From: Erwinia endophytica
Lineage (GTDB): Bacteria > Pseudomonadota > Gammaproteobacteria > Enterobacterales > Enterobacteriaceae
Direction of reading: 5' to 3'
NCBI RefSeq assembly: GCF_009295515.1
Contig: NZ_RQVV01000026.1
Coordinates: 62,001 to 126,000, forward strand
Length of the DNA: 64,000 bases
The position numbers were made by a program, and so were the translations under genes. Below are positions 56,316 to 64,000 of this stretch, piece by piece. Below the pieces are notes generated by a model. That model did not search any database. It saw only the letters and a program-made list of their open reading frames with translations, and was not told where the DNA came from. How positions within the stretch are numbered: the first letter of the stretch is position 1; every line of letters starts with the position of its first letter.

Positions 56316-57644
56316 TCAGCGCCCTTTCGCCAGGTATTGTGCCATCTCTGACTCCGGTACCATTCCGCCCCCCGTCGCCCAGACCAGATGGGTGGCGTTA
56401 TTTAGCTGTTCGGCGCTGAATCCATGCATCTGTTGATATGTCGGTGAGCTGCAGATGCGCTGAGGTCCAGCCATACCGGCCAGCGCCGATGGTTCCAGGC
56501 GAATGCCTTCTTCCTGCGCCAGCCAACCCAGCATGTCATACATGTTCTGGTCATCGAGTGTATATATCCCATCCAACAGACGTTCCATGGCTCGCCCTAC
56601 AAAACCAGAGGCTCGCCCCACCGCCAGGCCATCAGCAGCTGTTTGATTATCAAGACCAATATCCTGCACCGATATTCCATCGTGCAGACCAGTATAAACA
56701 CCCAACAGCATGCACGGAGAATGCGTTGGCTCGGCGAAAAAGCAATGGACATCATCACCAAACGCCAGCTTCAGACCAAAAGCCACGCCCCCAGGACCGC
56801 CGCCAACGCCGCACGGTAGATAAACAAACAACGGATGATGGTCATCCACCACGTGCCCTTGTTGCATAAACTGTGCTTTCAGACGCTGTCCAGCCACCGT
56901 ATACCCCAGAAATAGCGTGCGGGAGTTTTCATCATCAATGAAGAAGCAATGCGGATCGGACTCCGCAGCCTTACGCCCTTGCGCAACGGCTACACCGTAA
57001 TCCTCTTCATATTCCACCACCGTCACACCGTGGCGGCGCAGTTTGTCTTTTTTCCATGCCCGGGCGTCGGCAGACATATGCACCGTAACCTTAAAACCGA
57101 GTGCGGCGCTGATGATACCAATCGACAACCCCAGGTTACCGGTCGAGCCCACCGCGATCCGGTACTGGCTAAAGAACCGCCTGAATTCCGGAGAAAGCAG
57201 CACGCTGTAATCCGCATCTGTCGTCAACAGGCCTGCTTCCAGTGCCAGTTTTTCCGCATGCGTCAGCACTTCATAAACACCGCCACGGGCTTTGATCGAA
57301 CCGGAAATTGGCAAATGGCTGTCTTTTTTCAGCAGAAGATCGCCACTGATGTTACACCCGTACTCTTTTTCCAGCCGTTTTTGCATTGCCGGTATCGCGA
57401 CTAGCTCAGATTCGATAATCCCCCCGGTTCCGGCGGTTTCCAAAAATGCTTTTTCCAGGTAGGGCGCAAAACGGGTCAGGCGGGCATGAGCTGCTTTTAC
57501 GTCCCTCGCGGTCAAACCGACATACGGTAACCCTTCCGCAAGTGAGGTGGTGCCTGGGTTAAACCAGGTCGTTTCTTTGAGAGCAGACAGATCCGCTATT
57601 AAAGGATGTCGGGCAATAAGTGAAGTCATTTTAACCTGTTCCAT
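56316..57644 (-). CDS. dsdA: D-serine dehydratase (D-serine ammonia-lyase)
   Basis: PLP enzyme converting D-serine to pyruvate and ammonia, for detoxification and carbon use. The 442-residue length equals E. coli DsdA. The PLP lysine is in [14 protein letters not shown], with phosphate-binding [11 protein letters not shown] and Gly-rich [13 protein letters not shown]. The start at 57644 ([15 protein letters not shown]) aligns with E. coli MENAKMNSLIAQ and overlaps the regulator gene by 14 bases; ATG 57629 with CAGG upstream is an alternative. In E. coli it is paired with dsdX and the LysR regulator DsdC; here neither is present and a GlxA/FtrA-type gene precedes it. Confidence 0.95.
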   Translation of the reverse strand: MEQVKMTSLIARHPLIADLSALKETTWFNPGTTSLAEGLPYVGLTARDVKAAHARLTRFAPYLEKAFLETAGTGGIIESELVAIPAMQKRLEKEYGCNISGDLLLKKDSHLPISGSIKARGGVYEVLTHAEKLALEAGLLTTDADYSVLLSPEFRRFFSQYRIAVGSTGNLGLSIGIISAALGFKVTVHMSADARAWKKDKLRRHGVTVVEYEEDYGVAVAQGRKAAESDPHCFFIDDENSRTLFLGYTVAGQRLKAQFMQQGHVVDDHHPLFVYLPCGVGGGPGGVAFGLKLAFGDDVHCFFAEPTHSPCMLLGVYTGLHDGISVQDIGLDNQTAADGLAVGRASGFVGRAMERLLDGIYTLDDQNMYDMLGWLAQEEGIRLEPSALAGMAGPQRICSSPTYQQMHGFSAEQLNNATHLVWATGGGMVPESEMAQYLAKGR

Positions 57645-58623
57645 CATGCCGGGCGCCCACATCAGCAAACGACGTACGGTAAGCGCTGGGCGAAGTATGA
57701 TACGCCCGAGCAAAATGCTGACGCAGTGACACCGCGCTACCGAACCCTGATAGCCGCGCAACTTCTTCCACCGCCAGGTTTGAGCTCTCCAACATACGTT
57801 GCGCGTAAGCCAGCCGCTGTTCGATAAGCCACCGGCCAACGGTGGTACCGGTCAGTTGACGAAAACGTCGCGTGAAATTACGTCGACTCATCGCGGCATG
57901 CCTGGCCAGCGAATCAAGCGTATACGGCCCGCTCGGCTCAGCCGCCAACTGGTGCAATAAATCTGACAACCGATCGCCTCCCGGCGCGTTATGCAATGGT
58001 TGTTCGATGTATTGCGCCTGTCCCCCCTGCCGGTGTGGCGCCACCACCAGACGACGAGCGATACGGTTAGCGGCTTCCGCTCCATGCCACTGGCGAACCA
58101 GATGCAGACAACAATCCAGGCCTGCCGCTGTGCCAGCAGACGTCACGATACGTCCATCATCGGCATCTTGATACAACACATCCGGCATAAGTTTGACGCG
58201 CGGATAGCGCTGAGAAAACACCCTGGTCGCGCTCCAGTGCGTGGTTGCCTTGTGGCCGTCGAGAATACCCGCTTCAGCCAGAACAAATGCCCCCAGGCAC
58301 AGGCCAACCACCGTGGCTCCGCGCTCATAGGCAGCCTGCACCGCGGCCACGATAGCATCGGGCGGGCGTTCCTGCGGATCGCGCCACGATGGCACAATCA
58401 ATACATTGGCCGACGAGGCGTCTTCCAGTGTCAGACTCGTCTGCACGGCAAAACCAGCGGAGGTTCGCAACGTGCCCCCTTGACCAGGATCAACCGCACA
58501 GATCTGCAGATTGCAGGAAGGTAATCCCTCCTGGCTACGATGGTCAAATACCAGACACGGCACGGAAAGATGGAACGGGCTGATGTTATTAAAAGCCAGA
58601 ACCGCTATTTCCCTGGGTTTCAC
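57631..58623 (-). CDS. GlxA/FtrA-family AraC-type transcriptional regulator
   Basis: A 330-residue two-domain protein. The N-terminal DJ-1/PfpI-like domain (about 5-190) has a nucleophile-elbow cysteine in [14 protein letters not shown], and the C-terminal AraC double helix-turn-helix (about 225-320) has [22 protein letters not shown] and [20 protein letters not shown]. It overlaps dsdA, so it is probably co-transcribed with it. It is divergent from the isochorismatase-like gene. A role in controlling dsdA and/or the hydrolase is inferred from position. Members of the family sense metabolites such as arginine or glycine betaine. Confidence 0.85.
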   Translation of the reverse strand: MKPREIAVLAFNNISPFHLSVPCLVFDHRSQEGLPSCNLQICAVDPGQGGTLRTSAGFAVQTSLTLEDASSANVLIVPSWRDPQERPPDAIVAAVQAAYERGATVVGLCLGAFVLAEAGILDGHKATTHWSATRVFSQRYPRVKLMPDVLYQDADDGRIVTSAGTAAGLDCCLHLVRQWHGAEAANRIARRLVVAPHRQGGQAQYIEQPLHNAPGGDRLSDLLHQLAAEPSGPYTLDSLARHAAMSRRNFTRRFRQLTGTTVGRWLIEQRLAYAQRMLESSNLAVEEVARLSGFGSAVSLRQHFARAYHTSPSAYRTSFADVGARHDGTG

Positions 58624-58643
58624 AGGTTACCTCCGACACAATT

Positions 58644-58678
58644 TGGCCCAATGTCATCGATGGATTTCCTTTGGGCCA
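58644..58678. promoter_or_regulatory. Inverted repeat in the regulator/hydrolase divergent promoter
   Basis: TGGCCCAA (58644-58651) and its exact reverse complement TTGGGCCA (58671-58678) lie 27 bases apart centre to centre, in the spacer between the divergent genes. It is a candidate operator for the adjacent regulator. Confidence 0.4.
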
Positions 58679-58762
58679 CTATCAAGACTGGGGGCTACGG
58701 GAGAAGATAGCACTCAATAATTCACACAACGCCCACGGCAAAACAACCAGAGGAATTTTATC

Positions 58763-59419
58763 ATGGCCGCAAACACTCTCCCTACGCGCGCGCTGATCGT
58801 TATTGATGTACAAAACGAATACCTGACCGGTAACCTGCCCATTGAATATCCGGCCCCCCAACACACCCTCGCTAATATCAGCATCGCGATGGATACAGCC
58901 CGCGTTGCAGGCATACCGGTGATCGTCGTGCAACAAACCTCACCAGCCACCTCACCGTTGTTTGCTATCGGCTCTGCGGGCTGGCAGTTGCATCCAGTGG
59001 TAGCATCGCGCCCACATGACCTCTATCTGCGTAAGGTACAACCGAGTGCCTATTCGGAAAACGATCTGGCGCAATGGCTCAATGTACGTGGTATCAATAC
59101 GCTTACCGTGGTTGGCTACATGACGCATAACTGTAATGCTTCCACCATCAATCATGCGTTGCATAATGGTACCTCGGTGGAATTTTTGCATGATGCATCG
59201 GGTTCATTGTCGTACCATAACCAGGCTGGCTACGCCAGTGCGGAGGAAATCCATCGCGTATTTAGCGTAGTGTTACAGTCACGCTTCGCTGCTGTCCTCT
59301 CAACTCAGGAATGGGTTCACCTGGTGAAAAGTGGATCAAGGGCAATACTCGACAACATTTACCACTCCAGCCTGCGGGCGCGTGGCCTGCTACAGGATGA
59401 AGTAACACATCGGAGGTAG
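58763..59419 (+). CDS. Isochorismatase-family cysteine hydrolase
   Basis: A 218-residue cytoplasmic hydrolase. The Asp-Lys-Cys triad of the family is visible: LIVIDVQNEYLTGN, YLRKVQPSAYSENDL and GYMTHNCNASTINHAL, with a cis-peptide region near VVGYMT. Such enzymes cleave amides, ureido compounds or isochorismate. No siderophore genes are nearby, so an amidase role is likelier (inference). It is divergent from the regulator and followed after one base by a truncated reading frame. Confidence 0.85.
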   Translation: MAANTLPTRALIVIDVQNEYLTGNLPIEYPAPQHTLANISIAMDTARVAGIPVIVVQQTSPATSPLFAIGSAGWQLHPVVASRPHDLYLRKVQPSAYSENDLAQWLNVRGINTLTVVGYMTHNCNASTINHALHNGTSVEFLHDASGSLSYHNQAGYASAEEIHRVFSVVLQSRFAAVLSTQEWVHLVKSGSRAILDNIYHSSLRARGLLQDEVTHRR

Positions 59420-59420
59420 C

Positions 59421-59564
59421 GTGTCCCTGCCCACTATCGCCAGCCTGGCTGAAGTGACGAACGGATTACTGACCGCACCAACGGCCCTCACGGTTTTGAC
59501 AATATCTTATCCCTGCGTAAATCCGCAGGGAAATCATCAAGGCGTGGCAGGCTGTTCTCCCTGA
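59421..59564 (+). pseudogene. Truncated second gene of the hydrolase operon
   Basis: GTG at 59421 starts one base after the hydrolase stop and has GGAGG four bases upstream, a classic coupled start. The frame begins MSLPTIASLAEVTNGLLTAP, protein-like, then passes through a hairpin and into antisense of the VasL-like gene, stopping at 59564 (47 codons). I read it as the 5' end of a gene whose remainder was deleted when the neighbouring region rearranged. I do not recognise the family. Confidence 0.4.
59511..59530. terminator. Hairpin between the hydrolase and VasL-like genes
   Basis: CCCTGCG-TAAATC-CGCAGGG, a 7-bp stem at the convergence of the two transcripts. T runs are weak on both sides. 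Confidence 0.45.
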
Positions 59565-60958
59565 GTCTGCAGAGAAAAACCAACCATCAGTTGTTTCAGA
59601 TGCAGTTCCGTCTGCGCTCGCAGCGCGGCGGATGCCGGACTCTTCGCGGGCTGTGCGGCCAACAGCCGTAATTGTTCCTCTGCTGGCACCGTCCGGCTCA
59701 AAGCCTGGGTGATGGAAAACACTTGTGACTTGAGTTCACTGACCGTCATGTATTTCCCTTTTTGTCCATCCAGTCCGTCAAGACGGCTGGCCAGTTTTTG
59801 CAATTGCTGCATACCCTGCTGCCAGCCATCCAGACTGTCGGGGGACGGTGCAGTTGCCGCCAGTTTCTGCTGCCACTGCTGCGTAAGAGCGGCCGTTTCC
59901 GGCCGCTGCGGCCAGAGAACCTGAGCCTGACGGACCAGCCCGTTTCCGTAGTCCCAGGGCCAGATAGGGGACAAAGAGGAAAGTTGCTCCAACTGCTGCT
60001 GAGCCTGAGCAAACCACGCCAGATCAGCATTCGCAGTAGTCTGTCGCAACGATTTCAGCGTATCGACCGATAAAGCGGTCGGTACTGGCGCCACGCTCGC
60101 CATCAGTACATTCTGGTCTGGATTGTCCATCAGTCGGTACATACCCCACAGTATCCCTCCCCCCACCATCAAAGCCGTCATCACGCCAGCTACAAACGGT
60201 TTCCAGAGACTTCTGGGCCGGGGCTGCTCTACCATGACCCTCGGCGCCTCCACAGGCGATACCACATTGAGCTGGGGTTCAGGTGCGGGCTGTTGTACCA
60301 CATTGAGCTGGGGTTCAGGTACGGGCTGTACCACCCAGCGCCACCGAAGCGATACATCCTCGGTATTTCCTGCTGATATCTTATCCGTCGCAGTGGCCTC
60401 AACAGATACAGTGGAAAATTCTCCAATTTCACTGCCGCTTTTTTCCAGACGAACAGCAGCCGAGTGAAGCAACTGATGCAGAATGTCAAGCCCTGCCTGG
60501 TGCTGCAGCTCCAGTCGCTGCAGAGCCTCACCGATCGACGTAAGATATTTTCCTGCCTGGTACAGAGCGCTCAAATCAGGGTAAACCAGCGTCATAGCAC
60601 GTAATTGCTGCAACAGACGTTTACTCAGCGAACTCAGGATCTCAACACGCGCATGCACTGGCTGTGGCCATACAGTTCCCCACTGCAGGGTTATCAACGC
60701 ATCCAGGATAGACAACCCTTCATTCAATCCTGTTAGTCCGGCAATATGGCTACGAATCAGGGTGTACCAGGCAGCCGTCTGAAGCTCGATACCGTTATGT
60801 TCAAACTGGCTGATGCACAGTTTTTCAGCATGATGCCAGTCCACATCCGGACGCGCCGGATGTGTCAGTTTCTTCAGTTCATCACGCAAAAGGAGATAAT
60901 CAGTAAAGGTACGCGGATCTCCACCGATTTTGAGATGGCGCTCGGGTGTCTGTATCAT
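59537..60958 (-). CDS. vasL: Type VI secretion VasL/TssA-like protein (ImpA_N)
   Basis: A 473-residue T6SS accessory protein. The N-terminal ImpA_N domain (about 10-125) includes WHHAEKLCISQFEHNGIELQTA and LQWGTVWPQP. A Pro-rich linker carries a duplicated PEPQLNVV element. A membrane span at about 254-274 (FVAGVMTALMVGGGILWGMY) and a VasL-type C-terminal helical domain (LDGWQQGMQQLQKLASRLD) follow. No clear ribosome-binding site precedes the ATG. In intact clusters VasL-like proteins are membrane-anchored relatives of the TssA cap. Here only tssE and a broken tssB remain, so it is probably without function. Confidence 0.82.
   Translation of the reverse strand: MIQTPERHLKIGGDPRTFTDYLLLRDELKKLTHPARPDVDWHHAEKLCISQFEHNGIELQTAAWYTLIRSHIAGLTGLNEGLSILDALITLQWGTVWPQPVHARVEILSSLSKRLLQQLRAMTLVYPDLSALYQAGKYLTSIGEALQRLELQHQAGLDILHQLLHSAAVRLEKSGSEIGEFSTVSVEATATDKISAGNTEDVSLRWRWVVQPVPEPQLNVVQQPAPEPQLNVVSPVEAPRVMVEQPRPRSLWKPFVAGVMTALMVGGGILWGMYRLMDNPDQNVLMASVAPVPTALSVDTLKSLRQTTANADLAWFAQAQQQLEQLSSLSPIWPWDYGNGLVRQAQVLWPQRPETAALTQQWQQKLAATAPSPDSLDGWQQGMQQLQKLASRLDGLDGQKGKYMTVSELKSQVFSITQALSRTVPAEEQLRLLAAQPAKSPASAALRAQTELHLKQLMVGFSLQTQGEQPATP
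60261..60332 (-). repeat. Two tandem 36-base repeats inside the VasL-like gene
   Basis: Two nearly identical 36-base units (start ACCACATTGAGCTGGGGTTC) encode consecutive PEPQLNVV elements in the linker, residues about 214-233. This is in-frame duplication by slippage or recombination. Confidence 0.85.
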
Positions 60959-60991
60959 GATAATGATTAACCGAATAATAAAAAATGACCG

Positions 60992-61447
60992 TTATACCGC
61001 CGCCTGGGAATTCAGATACTGTTGTTGCTTCAGATGCCGCAGCAGTATCTTGCCCTCCGGCATAAATTCAGTCCCATAACGCACCAAACCAAGACCATTC
61101 AGTTCTGCATCAATGGCATAGCGCAGCTCACCAGGTTGAGTCTGTTCGAGCAGCACTACCTCAATCCTCTTCAAACGGGGTTCATATTTCAACAAAACGG
61201 CTGACAGCGTGCTCATCAGTTGATGTGCTGTTCCCGGCATCCCTTGCAGGATTTTACTCATATCCGGCAGACCGTAATCTGGCAGGTGCGCCAGGGCCCC
61301 GGCACGGCAATTGAGAATACGCTGCATGTTATCCAGCACCGACAGGATAACCTGATTTTCCTCGCTGACTTGATGCAAGTCGAGGCCACCGGTGAAGTTG
61401 CCGTACAGCATTTCATATAAAGAAGGTGTGTTATGTCCCTGTGACAT
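60992..61447 (-). CDS. tssE: Type VI secretion baseplate subunit TssE
   Basis: A 151-residue GpW/gp25-like baseplate protein that starts sheath polymerisation. Features are the N-terminal PSLYEMLYGNF, the VLDNMQRILNCRAGALAHLPDYGLPD region common to TssE, and EPRLKRIEVVLLEQ. AAGGA precedes the ATG at 61447 by seven bases. It is intact, yet there is no tssC, hcp, tssF, tssG, tssK or tssM in the window. Expression, if any, would have to come from the promoter of the broken tssB. Confidence 0.85.
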   Translation of the reverse strand: MSQGHNTPSLYEMLYGNFTGGLDLHQVSEENQVILSVLDNMQRILNCRAGALAHLPDYGLPDMSKILQGMPGTAHQLMSTLSAVLLKYEPRLKRIEVVLLEQTQPGELRYAIDAELNGLGLVRYGTEFMPEGKILLRHLKQQQYLNSQAAV

Positions 61448-61514
61448 CAATCAATCCTTAATGGGTCTTAACGGGGTTCAGGGGCGAGATTTGACGGGCA
61501 ATCTGCGCAAGCAA

Positions 61515-61834
61515 GTATGAAATATTTCACATCACGAAAGGTGAAATGAACATTTTCCTCACCGCTACCACCAACCCGTGTATTTTTCACTGAGAGATTT
61601 ACGGTTGGAGAAAATTCTGGCAATACACTGTTGACGTTATTTTTATTAGTGATTGATTTTTTTACGTTCAGATAAACATTGCGACTCTTCATCATTACTG
61701 GCATTACTGGCCCCTCCCGTCACTAATAATCTCAACAGTAGTTCAGACATCTTCTGCGCCTGACCAGTATGCAGCCCCAACTTCACATTAACATGAACAT
61801 TTGGACGTTCATTCTTGAAGCTGTTTGCACTCAT
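61515..61834 (-). pseudogene. tssB: Frameshifted, truncated sheath subunit gene tssB (vipA)
   Basis: From an ATG at 61834 with AGAGGGA upstream, the frame reads MSANSFKNERPNVHVNVKLG, LHTGQAQKMSELLLRLLV and then SERKKINH before a stop. The neighbouring frame continues NKNNVNSVLPEFSPTVNL, SVKN and HFTFRDVKYF. This is the TssB N-terminus (compare PLSERKKVNINKNNFDGV and SVNLTVEN of intact homologues). Deleting one base in the A7 run at 61657-61663 restores a single frame with perfect spacing. After VKYF the homology ends abruptly: about the last third of TssB and all of tssC are gone. It is a clear pseudogene. Confidence 0.75.
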
Positions 61835-62457
61835 AGTTCCCTCTTTATTATCACTGTGTGATAGTTTTCCAAACTACATTTTTTCGCGCGGTGCGTGATA
61901 ATAGGTCAGGAGATAAGCAAAAATCAACTGTACAAATAATTTATCCATATTTAATAATGATCAGGAACATTCTCTCACTTTGATACCCAAAAAAAACCAC
62001 ATGTTATAGTTCACCCCACTAAGAAAAATCCCCCTTTCTCAGGGAGAGATACTACTCATATGGTGATTATCAGTAATATTACGTATAAATAAAACTTTAT
62101 TGATATACATCAATAAAATACATGTACATGACGATATATAAAGTACAACTTGGGACAGAGATTGAATCATCTGGCGCGATGATCATCATCAAATTCGGGC
62201 AGGTACTGCCAGGAAGATGGCGAGGCGGGCACAAAACTGGCAACAACGGGATATTGCCATGCGCGATCTCGAACGGGAAAGACAGGCAGCATAAATTAAC
62301 CAAGGGTAACAAATTCATTGGCACTTACCGAGTACCTACCACCTCAAAAAGTTCAAATTTACTAATATAAATGAACATTTTTACCTTATCTATCTATCCC
62401 CAACCTCTTGTCTATGTTATACCAGTCAATAACTGAGTATTATTGACTGGTAAAAAT
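61835..62457. other. Mostly non-coding spacer beyond the T6SS remnant
   Basis: AT-rich, with no complete gene. It should contain the old tssB promoter. It includes one coding-like fragment, described separately, and a forward open frame at 62122-62370 that I reject as coding because the protein-like reading is in another frame. Confidence 0.5.
62166..62294 (+). pseudogene. C-terminal gene fragment of unknown origin
   Basis: A 42-codon frame without an upstream start ends ARRAQNWQQRDIAMRDLERE and then RQAA-stop. The highly charged helical tail and higher GC than its surroundings look like the end of a real gene. The family is not recognised. It may be a remnant of the same T6SS island or of a mobile element. 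Confidence 0.3.
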
Positions 62458-63048
62458 TTATTCAAATCTGCCTCTGTCCAGAGAAATTTCGCTGTTCTCT
62501 TTCATCTCTTTCAATACACGACTTATTGAACTTTTAGAGAGATCAGAGCTATTTTCAATTAAATACATGACTGAAAACCTTTTTTTCAGATGTTCTGGGA
62601 TTTTCTGCCAACGATGCACTAATGATCTTACTTCATCAGCTGAGGTACATTTGTTCATGGATATGTAGCTCATCAGATCAGTGTATTGATACGACATCAC
62701 TTCCATGACATCATCAATAATATTTTTATCTTTTACAAAACGCCAGAAAAAATCATAGTCAATGTGACTTATTTTCCCATAGTCCACTCGTTCCAGATAC
62801 AGAGGTATGTCTTCAATTGTAGGCATAAATCCGATCACGCAAGGTGCGGATACAATGGCCAAAATTTTATTCCCTTCTTTAACCTTAAGACAATAATCCC
62901 CTTCAAGGAGCAGATACACCACACGTTGCTCCTTCTTGCAGAATTTGTATCTTCTCTTCCCCCTGGATATTTCATCTGGTTCAGATTTTTCTGCATAAGG
63001 TAATAGTAAATTAATTATCTTTTCATTAGTTTCAAGGAAGCTAGACAT
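62458..63048 (-). CDS. IprA/YaiV-like winged-helix regulator
   Basis: A 196-residue protein with a CRP-like N-terminal beta-roll (about 25-95, YLLLEGDYCLKVKEGNKILAIV) and a C-terminal winged helix (about 145-196, IENSSDLSKSSISRVLKEMKE). The layout and length resemble E. coli IprA (YaiV), which affects peroxide resistance and virulence functions. No cyclic-nucleotide-binding signature is visible. The DNA is AT-rich like its surroundings, which suggests acquisition. It has no adjacent partner gene. Identity as a regulator is fairly safe; the subfamily is tentative. Confidence 0.6.
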   Translation of the reverse strand: MSSFLETNEKIINLLLPYAEKSEPDEISRGKRRYKFCKKEQRVVYLLLEGDYCLKVKEGNKILAIVSAPCVIGFMPTIEDIPLYLERVDYGKISHIDYDFFWRFVKDKNIIDDVMEVMSYQYTDLMSYISMNKCTSADEVRSLVHRWQKIPEHLKKRFSVMYLIENSSDLSKSSISRVLKEMKENSEISLDRGRFE

Positions 63049-64000
63049 ATATAATCCAAATATATTAAATGTATATTAATCAATAAGAAAACTCACGTCT
63101 TTGAGTTTAATTGAACTCTCCAGACCGACATATTATTGTTAGGCCACTGATGCCCACCCACCGAGATACCCTCTAAATAATATCCAATGAGAGTTTGCAT
63201 CCAGACATGGAACAAGGAATGAGCAGCTTTGCCCATAGGTGAGCGAGGTGAAAGATTGCCCCAAACCATTCGTAACTCATTAACAGATAAATACTTTTAT
63301 CTCTTCCCTGATCAGATGCCTTCATTTCGGCCTCCCAATATTTCACTTGTAATAGGTTATAACGACATGCTTTCTGTTTTTCTTAAAAAAATTAATGTTT
63401 TTTTGGTGAAGATGGCACTGAAAAGACGCCAGTTAACATTCTCTTTCCCTTAGTTTCTCATCAAGAAAAGGGTGAAACATCAACAGATTCCCCCTTAGTA
63501 TGCCATTTATTACCAGGGTTGACTCTTTCCCAAAAAAAATTCACACGTTCATTTTACACTGATTGTTATTTAGTTTAGATGAGAGCAGGATGAAATTAGT
63601 GAGAGGAATTAATATGTTAGGATGTGATTCAATCATTAATGTTAATAAAAAATAGAATCATGCAATTTATTAAAAAAAGCACAAAACTCCCAATAATTCC
63701 AATAAAGAACTTTAATTCTGCACAGTTAGATTAATTTAATAGGAATTACTGACGCCTTCACCAGGCTAAGTTGTCAGATTTCAATGTGAATAGTCACAGA
63801 ATATATGTGATCATTCCTGATGATATGGCAACTTCCAGACATCACGTTACCTACGCATCTCAATTCAGGGGCTCTTTAAAAGTAAACGAGCAGAACAATA
63901 ATTTTTAGTCAGTACAGCGAAAAATTCATTGTGTAACTCATCCTTATGTTGGATATAAAAGCACTATAAACATCAATATAAAAACAACAAAAAACAAACA
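63049..64000. other. AT-rich gene-free end of the window
   Basis: About 950 bases of AT-rich DNA. An open frame at 63229-63453 (74 codons) has no ribosome-binding site or recognisable similarity. I see no tRNA, IS end or strong repeat. It may be a long leader of a gene beyond the window, or decayed island DNA. Confidence 0.5.

Noticed and set aside
56316..57644. Diaminopropionate ammonia-lyase
   Set aside because: Length and the motifs around the PLP lysine and N-terminus match D-serine dehydratase, not the roughly 400-residue YgeX family.
63229..63453. 74-codon forward frame in the terminal AT-rich region
   Set aside because: No ribosome-binding site, no recognised domain, composition typical of random AT-rich DNA.

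Overview
The window is a chromosomal segment of a gamma-proteobacterium of the order Enterobacterales. Gene content, gene order and protein sequences follow the Escherichia coli 94-95 minute region almost throughout: cpdB, fklB/ytfB, rplI-rpsR-priB-rpsF, bsmA, rlmB-rnr, purA-yjeT, hflX-hflK-hflC, hfq-miaA-mutL-amiB-tsaE-nnr, the glyVXY-type tRNAs, orn/rsgA, psd-mscM, epmA/frdABCD, ecnAB, efp/epmB, yjeI, groSL, fxsA, aspA-dcuA, dsbD-yjdC and a pheU-type tRNA. Intermediate base composition and several losses relative to E. coli (no ampC, cutA, yjeH, queG or intact nsrR at their usual sites) suggest a Pectobacteriaceae-like or similar non-Escherichia lineage. That placement is inference; the sequence does not name the genus.

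Three stretches do not belong to this conserved backbone. (1) At 2.5-2.9 kb, between cpdB and fklB, lies a small AT-rich locus encoding a 99-residue double-glycine-type precursor that looks like an orphan class II microcin. (2) At 12.5-21.7 kb, between yjeT and hflC, lies a six-gene co-directional operon bounded by terminators: three glycosyltransferases, a fused MsbA-like ABC exporter, a double-domain APH-type kinase and an AlgE-like outer-membrane barrel. It looks like a self-contained glycan or glycolipid synthesis and export system, and I do not recognise it as a named pathway. (3) From the tRNA-Phe gene at 56.0 kb to the end there is an accessory region: D-serine dehydratase with a GlxA/FtrA-type regulator, a divergent isochorismatase-family hydrolase, the wreck of a type VI secretion cluster (frameshifted and truncated tssB, intact tssE and a VasL/TssA-like gene), an IprA/YaiV-like regulator and about 0.95 kb of AT-rich DNA without genes.

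The backbone supplies translation and RNA functions (ribosomal proteins, RlmB, RNase R, Orn, Hfq, MiaA, TsaE, RsgA, EF-P with EpmA and EpmB), envelope functions (AmiB, MscM, Psd, YtfB, DsbD, entericidins), proteostasis (GroES/EL, HflKC, FklB) and anaerobic C4-dicarboxylate metabolism (AspA, DcuA, FrdABCD). The region between nnr and the three tRNA-Gly genes contains four DnaA-box matches, two of them perfect, at the position of the E. coli datA titration locus. nsrR survives only as a C-terminal remnant between rnr and purA.
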